Shown here: positions 6,994 to 15,921 of the stretch, one piece after another
Layout: each line of letters starts with the position of its first letter
Numbering within the stretch: the first letter of the stretch is position 1
Assembly (NCBI GenBank): GCA_017467305.1
Contig: JAFTSM010000074.1
Span: forward strand, 1-38,519
Source of the DNA: Candidatus Gastranaerophilales bacterium
GTDB lineage: Bacteria > Cyanobacteriota > Vampirovibrionia > Gastranaerophilales > Gastranaerophilaceae
DNA: 38,519 nt
Reading direction: 5' to 3'
Notes under the pieces: generated by a model
The model's input: only the letters and a program-made list of their open reading frames with translations
The model's database searches: none
What the model was told of the DNA's origin: nothing
Translations under genes and position numbers: made by a program

Positions 6994-7838
6994 GAAATTA
7001 TATAGAAAGTCTTATTAAAAAAATAATAGACCAAGATTTCTTTGGTGTTGCAGCTGAAATGGCTTTTTGGTTCATTTTGGGTTTATTTCCGTTTTTATTA
7101 TTTTTAACAGCTTTGTTCGGTTGGATGGGAAAGAAAACTTTAATTACTCCTATTTTGACTTTTATTACTAATGTTGCGCCAAAAGATGTTTCTGGCTTGA
7201 TATTGAATACTTTAGAAGAAGCGATGATATTCAATCAAGGTACTTTGATTGCTATTTTTGGTCTGTGTATAACCATTTGGCTCTCTTCAAACGCAATTGC
7301 TGTAATTATAAAGGGCTTAAATAAAGCTTATGCTATAGAAGAAACTCGTAGTTTTATCTTTACTAGAGTTCTTTCTGTCTTAATGGTATTTATGAATTCT
7401 TTAGCTTTATTTCTAGCAATTAATCTAATTGTTTTAGGTAAAGTATTTTTGAATTTTATGATTGAATATACAGCGTTATCTCAATTAACTATTGATATTA
7501 TTGCTATGGTTAGATGGCCTGTTTCGTACTTTGCACTAGCTTTTTGTGCTATAGGAAATTATTATATTTTACCTTGTATTGAAGGTAATGAGAAAATGAA
7601 ATTTAAAAGTGTTCTACCAGGAACTTTGTTCTTTAGCTTTTTTTGGATGTTGGGTTCTTGGTGCTTCTCATTGTATTTGAGTAATATTAACGCATACAAT
7701 AAAGTATATGGTACAATTGGTGCTGTAGCTATTTTAATGGTTTGGCTATATTACACATCGTTGATAATCTTAGTTGGTGGCGAAATTAATTCTAGAGTAT
7801 ATAATAGATTATTAGCAAAAAAGAAAGTAGAAGCATAA
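6990..7838 (+). CDS. YihY/BrkB-family inner membrane protein
   Basis: This 282-residue protein has the features of the YihY/virulence factor BrkB family. About six hydrophobic segments are spaced along its length, with the family pattern A-E-M-A-F-W-F-I-L-G-L-F-P-F in the first and Y-x-x-I-G-A-V-A-I-L-M-V-W-L-Y in the last third. It was once called ribonuclease BN, but that was an error and its true activity is unknown; a transport role is often suggested. It overlaps nrnA by four bases, and the next gene starts at the base after its stop, so the three genes look like one operon. Confidence 0.88.
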   Translation: MRNYIESLIKKIIDQDFFGVAAEMAFWFILGLFPFLLFLTALFGWMGKKTLITPILTFITNVAPKDVSGLILNTLEEAMIFNQGTLIAIFGLCITIWLSSNAIAVIIKGLNKAYAIEETRSFIFTRVLSVLMVFMNSLALFLAINLIVLGKVFLNFMIEYTALSQLTIDIIAMVRWPVSYFALAFCAIGNYYILPCIEGNEKMKFKSVLPGTLFFSFFWMLGSWCFSLYLSNINAYNKVYGTIGAVAILMVWLYYTSLIILVGGEINSRVYNRLLAKKKVEA

Positions 7839-8612
7839 ATGAAAAAGCTTATTTGTTTGTTAATATTGTCTTTAGTTTTTCTTACTGGTTGTGGTAAGAA
7901 GCCTGAAAAAAATGCTTTGGAACAAATTTTGGATAGAGATGTTCTTGTTGTAGGTGTTAAAACTGATTCTAAACCTTTTGGTTTTATAAGTAATACATCT
8001 GGTGATTATGAGGGTTTTGATGTAGATGTTGCAAGGTATATTGCAAAAGATTTATTAGGTAGTGAAAGAAAAATAAAATTTGTAAGTATAGATTCAAGTA
8101 ATAGAATTGAAGCTATTACTTCTGGTCAAGTTGATATGGCAATTGCGACAATGTCTATAACTCCTCAACGTCAGTATTTGATTGATTTCTCAATACCATA
8201 TTATATAGCTGGTCAAACAGCAATGGTAAGGGAAGACAGTGATATATATAGTTTTGGTGACTTAAAAAGAAAAACAATTATAATTTCATTGGGTTCTACT
8301 GCTGAAAAGAATATAAGAAGAATTTTGCCAACAACAAAAATGATTGGCTATAAATCACACCATGAAGCTTTTCAAGCATTGCAAGAAGGAAAAGGTGATG
8401 CTTTAAGTGATGACGATGTTATTTTAGCTGGTTATATGATTGATAACCAAGGTTATAGACTCATCAAAACAAGGATATCTAGGGAACCATACGCAATTGG
8501 TATAAAACAGTACGAGGATAAAACCTTAAAAATAACTCTTGATGATATTATTACACGTATGAAAAAAGACGGAACAATAAAAGAATTAAAAGAAAAATGG
8601 CATTTGAAGTAA
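7839..8612 (+). CDS. amino-acid-type ABC transporter solute-binding lipoprotein
   Basis: A 257-residue periplasmic binding protein of the polar amino acid family (SBP_bac_3 fold). A signal peptide ends in the lipobox L-T-G-C with lipidated C18. The body has the family hallmarks: G-F-D-V-D-V-A, the T-M-S-I-T-P-x-R hinge region and I-D-F-S-x-P-Y-Y. It starts directly after the YihY-type gene stop. No permease or ATPase gene lies nearby, so it must either serve a transporter encoded elsewhere or act as a sensor or scavenger. The ligand cannot be called from sequence; the arginine in T-P-x-R normally holds the ligand carboxylate. Confidence 0.9.
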   Translation: MKKLICLLILSLVFLTGCGKKPEKNALEQILDRDVLVVGVKTDSKPFGFISNTSGDYEGFDVDVARYIAKDLLGSERKIKFVSIDSSNRIEAITSGQVDMAIATMSITPQRQYLIDFSIPYYIAGQTAMVREDSDIYSFGDLKRKTIIISLGSTAEKNIRRILPTTKMIGYKSHHEAFQALQEGKGDALSDDDVILAGYMIDNQGYRLIKTRISREPYAIGIKQYEDKTLKITLDDIITRMKKDGTIKELKEKWHLK

Positions 8613-8616
8613 CTTC

Positions 8617-8778
8617 TTATGCCATTCTTATTTGTTGTATTGCCATATTATTAATTGCTAGGTTATTTAGTGAGTTCCAAAAGACGAAACGTGATTCTAT
8701 AACTTCGGCTTCTTCTTTTAATGGTCTAGCGTTAAAATAAATTTCTTTAATTTTACAATCAATCTGTTTATATTGCAT
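8617..8778 (-). CDS. small unknown protein, 53 residues
   Basis: A minus-strand reading frame of 53 codons starts at ATG 8778, seven bases after an AGAGGA Shine-Dalgarno, and stops four bases from the convergent stop of the solute-binding protein. The predicted protein is charged at the start and middle (M-Q-Y-K-Q-I-D-C, then P-L-K-E-E-A-E-V) and rich in Asn, Ile and Met towards the end. There is no signal peptide or membrane segment, and I do not recognise it. The ribosome binding site lies within a strong inverted repeat (8786-8818), suggesting regulated translation. The good ribosome binding site and close fit into the gap make it a likely gene, but this is not proved. Confidence 0.55.
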   Translation of the reverse strand: MQYKQIDCKIKEIYFNARPLKEEAEVIESRFVFWNSLNNLAINNMAIQQIRMA

Positions 8779-8785
8779 GTATGCT

Positions 8786-8818
8786 TCCTCTTATATATAT
8801 AAAGTATATACAAGAGGA
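8786..8818 (-). promoter_or_regulatory. hairpin covering the ribosome binding site of the small gene
   Basis: The 33 bases form a near-perfect inverted repeat: a 7-base outer arm (TCCTCTT with AAGAGGA), one mismatch, a 6-base inner arm (TATATA with TATATA) and a 5-base loop. On the minus strand the 3' arm contains the Shine-Dalgarno of the gene starting at 8778, so a transcript beginning upstream would hide its own ribosome binding site. The TATATA/TATACT within it could instead be a -10 element, in which case the full hairpin would not be transcribed. Confidence 0.5.
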
Positions 8819-8839
8819 TATATTGCTTTGTTTCTTTGA

Positions 8840-8860
8840 TTTGTAACATTTGTTTACAAA
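8840..8860. promoter_or_regulatory. inverted repeat TTTGTAA-N7-TTACAAA
   Basis: A perfect 7-base inverted repeat with seven bases between the arms lies in the spacer between the small minus-strand gene and the broken EF-hand gene. Its size and symmetry suit a binding site for a dimeric regulator controlling one or both genes. I cannot name a regulator. Confidence 0.3.
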
Positions 8861-8920
8861 ACATAAAGAATATTTCTAGAGTGCCGATAATAATTGAATA
8901 ATTCGCGAAAAGGAGCTTTT

Positions 8921-10473
8921 ATTGATTCTATAAATTATGCGGCATTTGATTTGAAAAAACGTCAACAATTTGGTTCTGATGAGAGAGTTGCCGTAAATCA
9001 AAAAATAGAAGATTTTGATTATACAGATGGTTTAAGTAAAAAGAATTAGCAAGAATTGATAAAAATAAAGATGGTGCTATTTCTGAAGAAGAATTTAAAG
9101 CTGCATTTGGCAGCGATAGTGCTAATACGTATAAAAGTTATTGGGATTCTTACAAATCCTTTTATAATGCAACATCTAAAAAAATATTTACTGGAACTCA
9201 AACAACTACAGTAAAAAATGATGGTACAGTTGTAATTTCTAATTATGATAAAAAATGGTAATCTAGATGTATTTATGGAAGAAAAAACAAATGATTTAGG
9301 TGGCAAAGATAAAGTAGTATATGATTTTAAAAATGGTGAAAAAGTAGCAACAAGTAAAACAACGTTTAACCCGAATGGTACTTCATATACAGAAAATTTA
9401 AAAACTGGTTCTGTCTCTATAAAAAACGTAGATGGAACATATTGTTGGTTTGATAAAGATGGAAAAGTAGTTGCAAAATTAACATCCGATGGTAGTTCTA
9501 ATACGTATTTTACTGAATATGCTAATGGAAAAAATCAAAACGTGTTGCAATGAATTCTGATGGTATGCCAGAATATCTTCTTAAATATGATAGAAATGGT
9601 AAATCAGAATCAAAGTTATTCTGCGAGAATAACCAGCTTCGCGAATACGAACGAGATGATTCTGGTAAGCTTGTAAAATCAGTAGATACTCGTGATGGAA
9701 AGTTACATAGTGAACAAACCGATTCTGTTCAAACTCAAAAAGATGTTTATGGTGATACTCGTCCAGCTAGCCAGATGTGGGCAACAAGAACTTTTTATGA
9801 TGAAAATGAAAATGTAAAAAGTTATGTTGAATATGAATATCAGAAAAAAGATGAAGATGGAAATGTTGTAAGAACTGTTGATTATTATGGTGCAGATAAA
9901 AAGACTCAAGAAAAGACAGTTGTTACAACATTAGATGAGTACACAAATAAAATTTTATCTGTTACTTATGATGCTAAAGATGTTGAAAAATCAAGAACAT
10001 CTTATGAGTATGATGTTGAATTAGATAGAGAAGTACCAGATACTCATATTGTTTCAAAAACAATAGAAGAAGGTGCTGAAACAACAGTTGAAAATTATAA
10101 TCAAGGTGTTTTAACTGATACAACTATTGTTACAATGAATAATGGTATTGCAAGTAGTGAGTCATATAGGTACAAATACCATACTAACGGTGAGATAAAA
10201 GAAGAAGAGCATACAACAGTTGATGGTTCTGTTGAGGCAACTGAGTATGATGAGCACGGAAATAAAACTTCTGAAAAAATTAGTTTGACAAGTTTTCTTC
10301 TTGCACAGTATCCAGACTTAACAAATGCGCAAATATCACAGCTTGCAAAAAGATGTGCAAGAATTAATGATTTAAAAGGTACAAACTCATTAATTAATTT
10401 TACCGATGGAAAATTTGATATTAAAATTCCAGAATTTGAAGTAGTTGGAGATACTAAATTAGATTTTAAATAA
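8921..10473 (+). pseudogene. frameshifted EF-hand repeat-protein gene
   Basis: Four reading-frame pieces join into one roughly 517-codon protein if three single-base changes are reversed, each in a poly-A run: one A missing at 9038-9042 (leading to TAG 9047), one A extra at 9250-9255 (TAA 9259) and one A missing at 9537-9540 (TGA 9551). The start is also doubtful: a good AAAGGAG ends at 8915, but the codon at the right distance is ATT (8921), not ATG. Codons 9058-9093 encode a canonical EF-hand loop (D-K-N-K-D-G-A-I-S-E-E-E) after the first break. The rest has many Y/F-D-x-x-G-K type turns like YD or MORN-variant repeats, and the end has a helical Q-I-S-Q-L-A-K segment. The longest intact piece is 9550-10473 (307 codons). 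No signal peptide is seen. Decay of a calcium-binding surface or regulatory protein is likeliest. Confidence 0.75.
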
Positions 10474-10477
10474 TATC

Positions 10478-11380
10478 TTAAATTCCACATTTAGCGATGA
10501 CATCTGCAAAATCTCTACAAAGTATTTCTGAAAATACTTGCGGGTCGATTTGGGTTGCAACAAGAGCCATTATATCTTGCGGTAATTCTTGAACCATTGG
10601 AAGCATTTCTTTTGTATCTAGAACTAATAATGATTTTAGAATTTCTTCTTTCTGCATTGACTTAAATGGATGAGTCATTGCCTCTGGTGAAAATTCTTCA
10701 AATAATTCTGGTTTTTCTACTAAGAGATTATTTATCAATTGTTTTTTGCCTTCTGGTTCAAATGACATTATTGCTTTCATAAGGTCATCATCTTTCATCG
10801 AACCCATTTGTTCTCTTATTGAGTCGCCATTTTCATAGCAAGGTTGACCAGAGTATGCTTCCATCATTTTTTGGAGTTCATTGTCATCAATGTTCTCTAG
10901 TGCTTCCATTAGCATACCTCTATCAATTTTATCAGATTGCAAAAATTGATTCATATACTCTTCTGGAATAGAATTTAAAAACTTGTTTGAATCCATTTTG
11001 CTCAAAACAACTGTCGCAAGTGTTTCTGGGGGCAGTTCCATCATCAATTGCACAAGTGATTCTTGAGTAAATACACTCATTCCAAGTATCAATTCTTCGG
11101 GCTTTAAGAATTGCATAACCATCATTAAATCTTGTTCATTCATATGCGCAAGAATTAAATATCTATTTTTTGGATTAACGAGCTGGAATAGTTCAGCAAG
11201 CTCTTGTGGATTAGATGTAATCCTCATCATAAATTCAGCAGCTCTAGAGTTACCTTTAGAAGCTTCTGTTTCCATGATTTCGGTAATCGTCATATTCTGC
11301 TTTTGGTATTGTTGTATAGCAGAAGAGCCAATATTGTATTGACTACTTAAAAACGATAAATCTAAATCTAAACTAATCAT
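10478..11380 (-). CDS. helical-repeat protein of unknown function (MgtE-N/FliG-like)
   Basis: A 300-residue, strongly acidic and methionine-rich protein built from repeating short helices of the type L-x-x-L-x-P-E-x-x-x-x-V-L, for example near N-P-K-N-R-Y, L-K-P-E-E-L, L-P-P-E-T-L and L-P-Q-D-I-M. This resembles the superhelical MgtE N-terminal and FliG middle domains, but no CBS domains, membrane channel or motor-binding helix accompany it. It has no signal peptide or membrane segment. It converges on the broken EF-hand gene with four bases between stops. A TATAAT lies upstream on the same strand, followed by a 14-base palindrome (11395-11408). A scaffold or protein-binding role is a guess. 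Confidence 0.7.
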   Translation of the reverse strand: MISLDLDLSFLSSQYNIGSSAIQQYQKQNMTITEIMETEASKGNSRAAEFMMRITSNPQELAELFQLVNPKNRYLILAHMNEQDLMMVMQFLKPEELILGMSVFTQESLVQLMMELPPETLATVVLSKMDSNKFLNSIPEEYMNQFLQSDKIDRGMLMEALENIDDNELQKMMEAYSGQPCYENGDSIREQMGSMKDDDLMKAIMSFEPEGKKQLINNLLVEKPELFEEFSPEAMTHPFKSMQKEEILKSLLVLDTKEMLPMVQELPQDIMALVATQIDPQVFSEILCRDFADVIAKCGI

Positions 11381-11512
11381 ATCTGCCCGTGTGTATATAG
11401 TACTATATTATAATAAAGTTATTTTCTTTCTTTTAATTAATCAAAAATGGCGAAATGTTATAATTTTTTACATTTTAAATTACTGATAATAGAAAGATTT
11501 TTATAATTAAAC

Positions 11513-11518
11513 TATAAT
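11513..11518 (+). promoter_or_regulatory. -10 element upstream of the TPR-ruvA-glgA genes
   Basis: A perfect TATAAT ends 16 bases before the ATG of the TPR protein, giving a leader of about ten bases. The -35 region is pure AT-rich sequence without a clear hexamer. The genes to 14214 are closely packed and may share this promoter. Confidence 0.4.
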
Positions 11519-11534
11519 AATTCTTGGGTAGATT

Positions 11535-12119
11535 ATGAAGAAATTTTTAAATTTATTTATTTTAATTTTGGGTTTTGTATTTTCTGTGAATAGTTCTTTT
11601 TCTGCACAGCCAATTGAGGAAACAAAAAAACAAATTATTGCTTTGTATAATTCAAATCAATTAGAAGAAGCTTATAATATGATTTCTAAATTAACTGAGA
11701 GTGAACGTGACTATGAAATTTGGTACTTGTTAGGAAATATCTCACAAGATTTTAATAATGATACAAATGCTTCTTTCTTTTTGCAAAAAGCAATTATTTT
11801 AAATCCAGAGTTTGATAAAGCACATTACAATTTGGCTAACATATATTTAAAAGAAAAAAAATACAATTCTGCAATAAAAGAATACAAGTTGGCTATTAAA
11901 TACAAAAAGGATTTCCCTTATTATTATTATAATTTGGGTTGTGCATATCTTGGACAAAAAGAGTACAAAGAAGCGGTAAGTGCTTTCAAAAAAGCTATAA
12001 AATTAAAATCTGATGTTGCAGACTTTTACTATAATTTAGCATATGCTTATAAAAACCTAAATAATGAAAAGGAATATCAAAAGGCAATAGATACATATAA
12101 TAAACTGAAAGAAAATTAA
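11535..12119 (+). CDS. secreted tetratricopeptide-repeat protein
   Basis: A 194-residue protein with an N-terminal signal peptide (basic M-K-K, a hydrophobic core, then small residues near S-F-S-A-Q at about 24) followed by about four TPR units. The repeats show the usual W-x-x-L-G, A-H-Y-N-L-A, Y-Y-Y-N-L-G-x-A-Y and Y-Y-N-L-A-Y-A-Y-K-N-L pattern. TPRs mediate protein contacts, so a periplasmic scaffold or assembly role is probable. It lies two bases ahead of ruvA, with no functional link known to me. Confidence 0.85.
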   Translation: MKKFLNLFILILGFVFSVNSSFSAQPIEETKKQIIALYNSNQLEEAYNMISKLTESERDYEIWYLLGNISQDFNNDTNASFFLQKAIILNPEFDKAHYNLANIYLKEKKYNSAIKEYKLAIKYKKDFPYYYYNLGCAYLGQKEYKEAVSAFKKAIKLKSDVADFYYNLAYAYKNLNNEKEYQKAIDTYNKLKEN

Positions 12120-12121
12120 TA

Positions 12122-12754
12122 ATGTACGACTATTTAAAAGGACATCTTGTTTCTAAACAATTAAATTCATATAGAGGAACTCACATTGTTGTTGAAGTAA
12201 ATAATGTTGGTTATTGTATTTCAACTGGCAAAAGAACTATTGAAAAGCTTGAAGAAAACACAGAGGTTAAAATATATGTTTCTTTAAGTCATAAAGAAGA
12301 TTCAATGAGTTTAACTGGTTTTACAACTAAAGAAGAACGTGATATTTTTAATGTCCTTCAAAGTGTATCTGGTATTGGTGTTAAACTTGCAGTTTTGATA
12401 TTAGATGAATTTTCAATTGCTGAATTAATCGATATTATGATTAGAGAAGATGCAAAAGAACTCTCTCGTGCAAAGGGAGTTGGGGCAAAAGTAGCTCAAA
12501 AAATTATCATTGAGTTAAAAGATAAGTTAATTAATTGGTCTAATGTAACTCCAGTTGATGTATCTGATATTGAAACTTCAAAAGAAGTAGAAACTGAAGC
12601 TATAGTTGAAGTTCAAAGTGTATTGGTATCTTTAGGTTATTCTGCAAATGAAGCAAAAGCAGCAATAAAAGAAGTTTTAAACTATAAAAAAGATTGTGTA
12701 AAGACTGAAGATATTCTTAAATATTCGTTAGAATTTTTATCTAGAATGGTATAA
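12122..12754 (+). CDS. ruvA: Holliday junction DNA helicase subunit RuvA
   Basis: RuvA tetramers hold the Holliday junction and load the RuvB motor during recombinational repair. The 210 residues show the N-terminal OB-fold starting M-Y-D-Y-L-K-G and the helix-hairpin-helix pair (V-S-G-I-G-V-K-L-A and A-K-G-V-G-A-K-V-A-Q-K-I). The C-terminal RuvB-binding domain has the S-L-G-Y-S-A-N-E-A-K motif. ruvB and ruvC are not adjacent; solitary ruvA is common in cyanobacterial relatives. It starts two bases after the TPR gene. Confidence 0.96.
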   Translation: MYDYLKGHLVSKQLNSYRGTHIVVEVNNVGYCISTGKRTIEKLEENTEVKIYVSLSHKEDSMSLTGFTTKEERDIFNVLQSVSGIGVKLAVLILDEFSIAELIDIMIREDAKELSRAKGVGAKVAQKIIIELKDKLINWSNVTPVDVSDIETSKEVETEAIVEVQSVLVSLGYSANEAKAAIKEVLNYKKDCVKTEDILKYSLEFLSRMV

Positions 12755-12765
12755 AGAGGCGTATT

Positions 12766-14214
12766 ATGAAAGTATTATTTGCAACATTTGAATTAGCACC
12801 ATTTACAAAAGTTGGTGGTTTAGCAGATGTAATGGGTTCATTACCAAAATATTTAGAAGCAGATGATATGGAAATGGCAATATTTACGCCACTTATTGGC
12901 AGTATTGACCAAAAGAAATACGATATTCGAGAAATCCCAAATTCTCAATTACGTTTAAAATTTGGTTATACTTCTGAATACATATTCAACCTTAAAATGT
13001 GTAAATTGCCAGATACAAATATAAATGTATTTTTTATTGATAATCCAAAATTCTTTTCTTGTTTTGATTGCGTGTATCCAGCGTTTATTGATACTTGGTA
13101 TGAACAAGAAAGATTTATTACTTTTTCAAAGGCTATTTTAGAATATGCTAGATTGTTAAATTTTAAACCTGATGTTATTCATTGTAACGACTGGCATACA
13201 TCAATGATCCCTACTTGGATAAAAACATCATATAAAAATGATGAGTTTTATAAAAATACTAAAACTGTTTTTTCAATCCATAACCTAGCATATCAAGGAC
13301 AATATTTTAAAGAAATTTTGGATTTTTCTGGCTTGAATAAAGATGAAGTATTCCACGAACACGGACTAGAACACTTTGGCGCTTTAATTTGGATGAAGGG
13401 TGCAATTAATTATGCAGATAAAGTTATTGCTGTTTCTCCAAAATATGCAGAAGAAATTTTATCTTTTGAATATGGTGAAGGTTTAGATTGGACTTTAAAT
13501 AATAACAAACATAAGTTAAAAGGTATTCTAAACGGCATTGATTATAATGAGTTAAATCCAGAAACTGATAAATTAATTTCTTATAATTATTCTGCAACTA
13601 AGCTTGCGAATAAAGAAAAATGTAAAAAAGAAATAGTTGAAAATTATTGGTTAGAGTATAAAAAAGATAGACCATTAATCGCAATTATTTCAAGATTAGT
13701 AGAACAAAAGGGTATTGATTTATTAAAAGCTGTTGAACGAGATTTGATGGATTTAGAAGCTGATATTATTGTTCTAGGTACTGGTGAAAAACGTTATGAA
13801 GACTTCTTTACTTGGCTAAGTTATAACTCTAAAAACATCCGTTCAAGAATAGAATATAGAGCTGATTTATGTAATAAAATCTATGCTGGTGCCGATATGT
13901 TTTTAATGCCATCAAGATTTGAACCTTGTGGCTTATCACAATTAATAGCACTTAAATATGGAACAATTCCTATTGTAAGAGCAACTGGTGGTTTAGATAA
14001 TACAGTTAATGCGTATCCAAGTGAAGGAGCAACTGGTTTTAAATTCTATAACTATAATGCTCATGAAATGCTAGGCTCTATTAAATATGCAATAGAAACC
14101 TATAAAAATAAAAAAGAATGGAAAAAATTGGTTAAAAACGCAATGAAAGCTGACTTCTGTTGGGATAAAAGCGCAAAAGTCTATAAAGAAGTTTATAAAG
14201 AAATAATAAGGTAA
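12766..14214 (+). CDS. glgA: glycogen synthase (ADP-glucose type, GT5)
   Basis: This 482-residue enzyme extends alpha-1,4-glucan chains from ADP-glucose. The N-terminal K-V-G-G-L-A-D-V motif (residues 15-22) binds the nucleotide sugar. The C-terminal half has R-F-E-P-C-G-L-S-Q-L with the catalytic Glu, followed by the A-T-G-G-L motif. Length and order match bacterial GlgA, and an A-A-A-G-A-G-G ribosome binding site precedes the ATG. It implies glycogen storage. It converges with the radical SAM gene, with only three bases between stops and no visible terminator. Confidence 0.95.
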   Translation: MKVLFATFELAPFTKVGGLADVMGSLPKYLEADDMEMAIFTPLIGSIDQKKYDIREIPNSQLRLKFGYTSEYIFNLKMCKLPDTNINVFFIDNPKFFSCFDCVYPAFIDTWYEQERFITFSKAILEYARLLNFKPDVIHCNDWHTSMIPTWIKTSYKNDEFYKNTKTVFSIHNLAYQGQYFKEILDFSGLNKDEVFHEHGLEHFGALIWMKGAINYADKVIAVSPKYAEEILSFEYGEGLDWTLNNNKHKLKGILNGIDYNELNPETDKLISYNYSATKLANKEKCKKEIVENYWLEYKKDRPLIAIISRLVEQKGIDLLKAVERDLMDLEADIIVLGTGEKRYEDFFTWLSYNSKNIRSRIEYRADLCNKIYAGADMFLMPSRFEPCGLSQLIALKYGTIPIVRATGGLDNTVNAYPSEGATGFKFYNYNAHEMLGSIKYAIETYKNKKEWKKLVKNAMKADFCWDKSAKVYKEVYKEIIR

Positions 14215-14217
14215 AAA

Positions 14218-15921
14218 TTAATAAGTAATTTTTCTTAGTATATTAGAGAAAAAATTTTGTTTGTATGAAGCGTATAGAAGTGTTTCTTCAGAAGTAATGT
14301 AAGAAATATGTCTATTTCTTTTTATCTGATTTATTCTATTTATGTAATCTTCTTCATTATATTGAAGACCTAACTCGTAAATGTGATACTCAAACTTTGT
14401 GGCATCTGTTGTAAGATGAATGTTAAATTCATCCATATGTTCAAATATATATGAATATTTTTTCAGTATATATCTGTGAAATGATATGTGAAAAATATAT
14501 TTTTTATTTTTTTCTAGAAAGTTTATCGTTTCACAAAAATCAGAATAAGTTTCACTTGGGAATAAATAAAGAACACTAATTCTATTTATAATTCCTATAT
14601 TATAGGCATCTTTTAATATACGTTTTGCAGTATTAATATTAATTCCTTTATTCATAGTGTTAAGAATTTTTTGAGAGGCAGATTCTAATCCCCAAGCTAC
14701 CAACCTTAAACCAGATTTATACAAGTAGAATAGAAGTTTTTTATCAAAAGCTTCTTCAAATCGCAAAAATGTTGCCCATTTAATGTTTATTTTTTCTTCT
14801 ATTAATCTTTTTGCGAATAATTTTGCGATTTGTGGGGATAATGCAGAATCAGTTAGGAAGAAAAATTTTGCATTATATTTTTCTTTTAAAATTTTTATTT
14901 CATTAATAACTGCTTCAATATTTCTTTGGGTATATTGAACCATTCTGAAATCACAGAATTTACATTGTCCCCAATAGCATCCTTGTGATATAGACAAAGG
15001 AAATACAGTTTCTGGTAAGAAGTATTTATTTTTAATTGTATGGTCAAAATCTTGGGGAAATTCAATATCTGGCTTTTCATATGAAAGTTTATTGATTTTA
15101 ATTTCGTTTCCTACTTTGTATATTAAATTGGGAATATCTTCTAATTTGCATTTTTTTTCTGCTTGTTGTAACAGTTTTAGGAAAGGGATTTCTCCGTTGT
15201 TAATAATTACAAAATCAGCAAAATTATCAAAAAGAGAACTATCATTTTTTATATTTTCAATAGAACGTGTAATGTGGGTGCCTCCTAATATAACTTGTTT
15301 GTTGTATTTCTTTTTTAATATGTAGGCAAGTGTTAATCCAGCGAGCATTTGTCCTTCAAAATTTATTGAAATACCGATATATTGTGGATTTTCGTTAACT
15401 ATTTTTGACGCTTTTTCATCCATAAAGCAGAAAAACATATTTTTAGGGTTAGTTGCTTCTGTTTTATAATCTTCGTAGTTGTATTCTTTTTTTCTATTTT
15501 CAATCTTTTCATCAATAATAATAAAAGGGAAATGTTGTAATGAAATAAATTCTATTGCGTGCCCAATAATAAATGCTGCTATTTTGAATTTCTTTTTATT
15601 ATAAAAATTTTCAGATTGCATTGTATGAACGGAATAATTAATTTTATTTTTCATAAAATTAATTATTTTTTTGTTTTCTTTATAATATTTTATGATTTCT
15701 ATTTCAGTTTCTGTTAAATCTTTTTTTGATAAGATAGTTTGTACAAAATTGTATGCTTGATTGTATTTTTCATCTGTAAGATTTTCAAAATAGAATTCGT
15801 TATTCAAATCAAAAATTTTTGTTTGGTAGCCATTTTCTTTTAAATAACCAGATATAGAAGTAATTCCACTAGAAGGTGCTTTTTTTGACCATACTGGGGG
15901 AAAAATAAATACTGTTTTCAT
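14218..15921 (-). CDS. B12-binding-type radical SAM protein
   Basis: A 567-residue protein with an N-terminal cobalamin-binding-like domain (about 1-250, including the I-L-G-G-T-H-I strand-loop near 211-217) and a radical SAM domain from about 305. The cluster motif is G-C-Y-W-G-Q-C-K-F-C: C315, C320 and C323, the C-x4-C-x2-C variant seen in several B12-type members. Such enzymes do methylations, ring contractions and other difficult radical steps. It overlaps the sugar epimerase by ATGA, so it may modify a sugar or lipid of the surface polymer made by the neighbouring genes; that is inference. The gene is very AT-rich. Confidence 0.82.
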   Translation of the reverse strand: MKTVFIFPPVWSKKAPSSGITSISGYLKENGYQTKIFDLNNEFYFENLTDEKYNQAYNFVQTILSKKDLTETEIEIIKYYKENKKIINFMKNKINYSVHTMQSENFYNKKKFKIAAFIIGHAIEFISLQHFPFIIIDEKIENRKKEYNYEDYKTEATNPKNMFFCFMDEKASKIVNENPQYIGISINFEGQMLAGLTLAYILKKKYNKQVILGGTHITRSIENIKNDSSLFDNFADFVIINNGEIPFLKLLQQAEKKCKLEDIPNLIYKVGNEIKINKLSYEKPDIEFPQDFDHTIKNKYFLPETVFPLSISQGCYWGQCKFCDFRMVQYTQRNIEAVINEIKILKEKYNAKFFFLTDSALSPQIAKLFAKRLIEEKINIKWATFLRFEEAFDKKLLFYLYKSGLRLVAWGLESASQKILNTMNKGININTAKRILKDAYNIGIINRISVLYLFPSETYSDFCETINFLEKNKKYIFHISFHRYILKKYSYIFEHMDEFNIHLTTDATKFEYHIYELGLQYNEEDYINRINQIKRNRHISYITSEETLLYASYKQNFFSNILRKITY

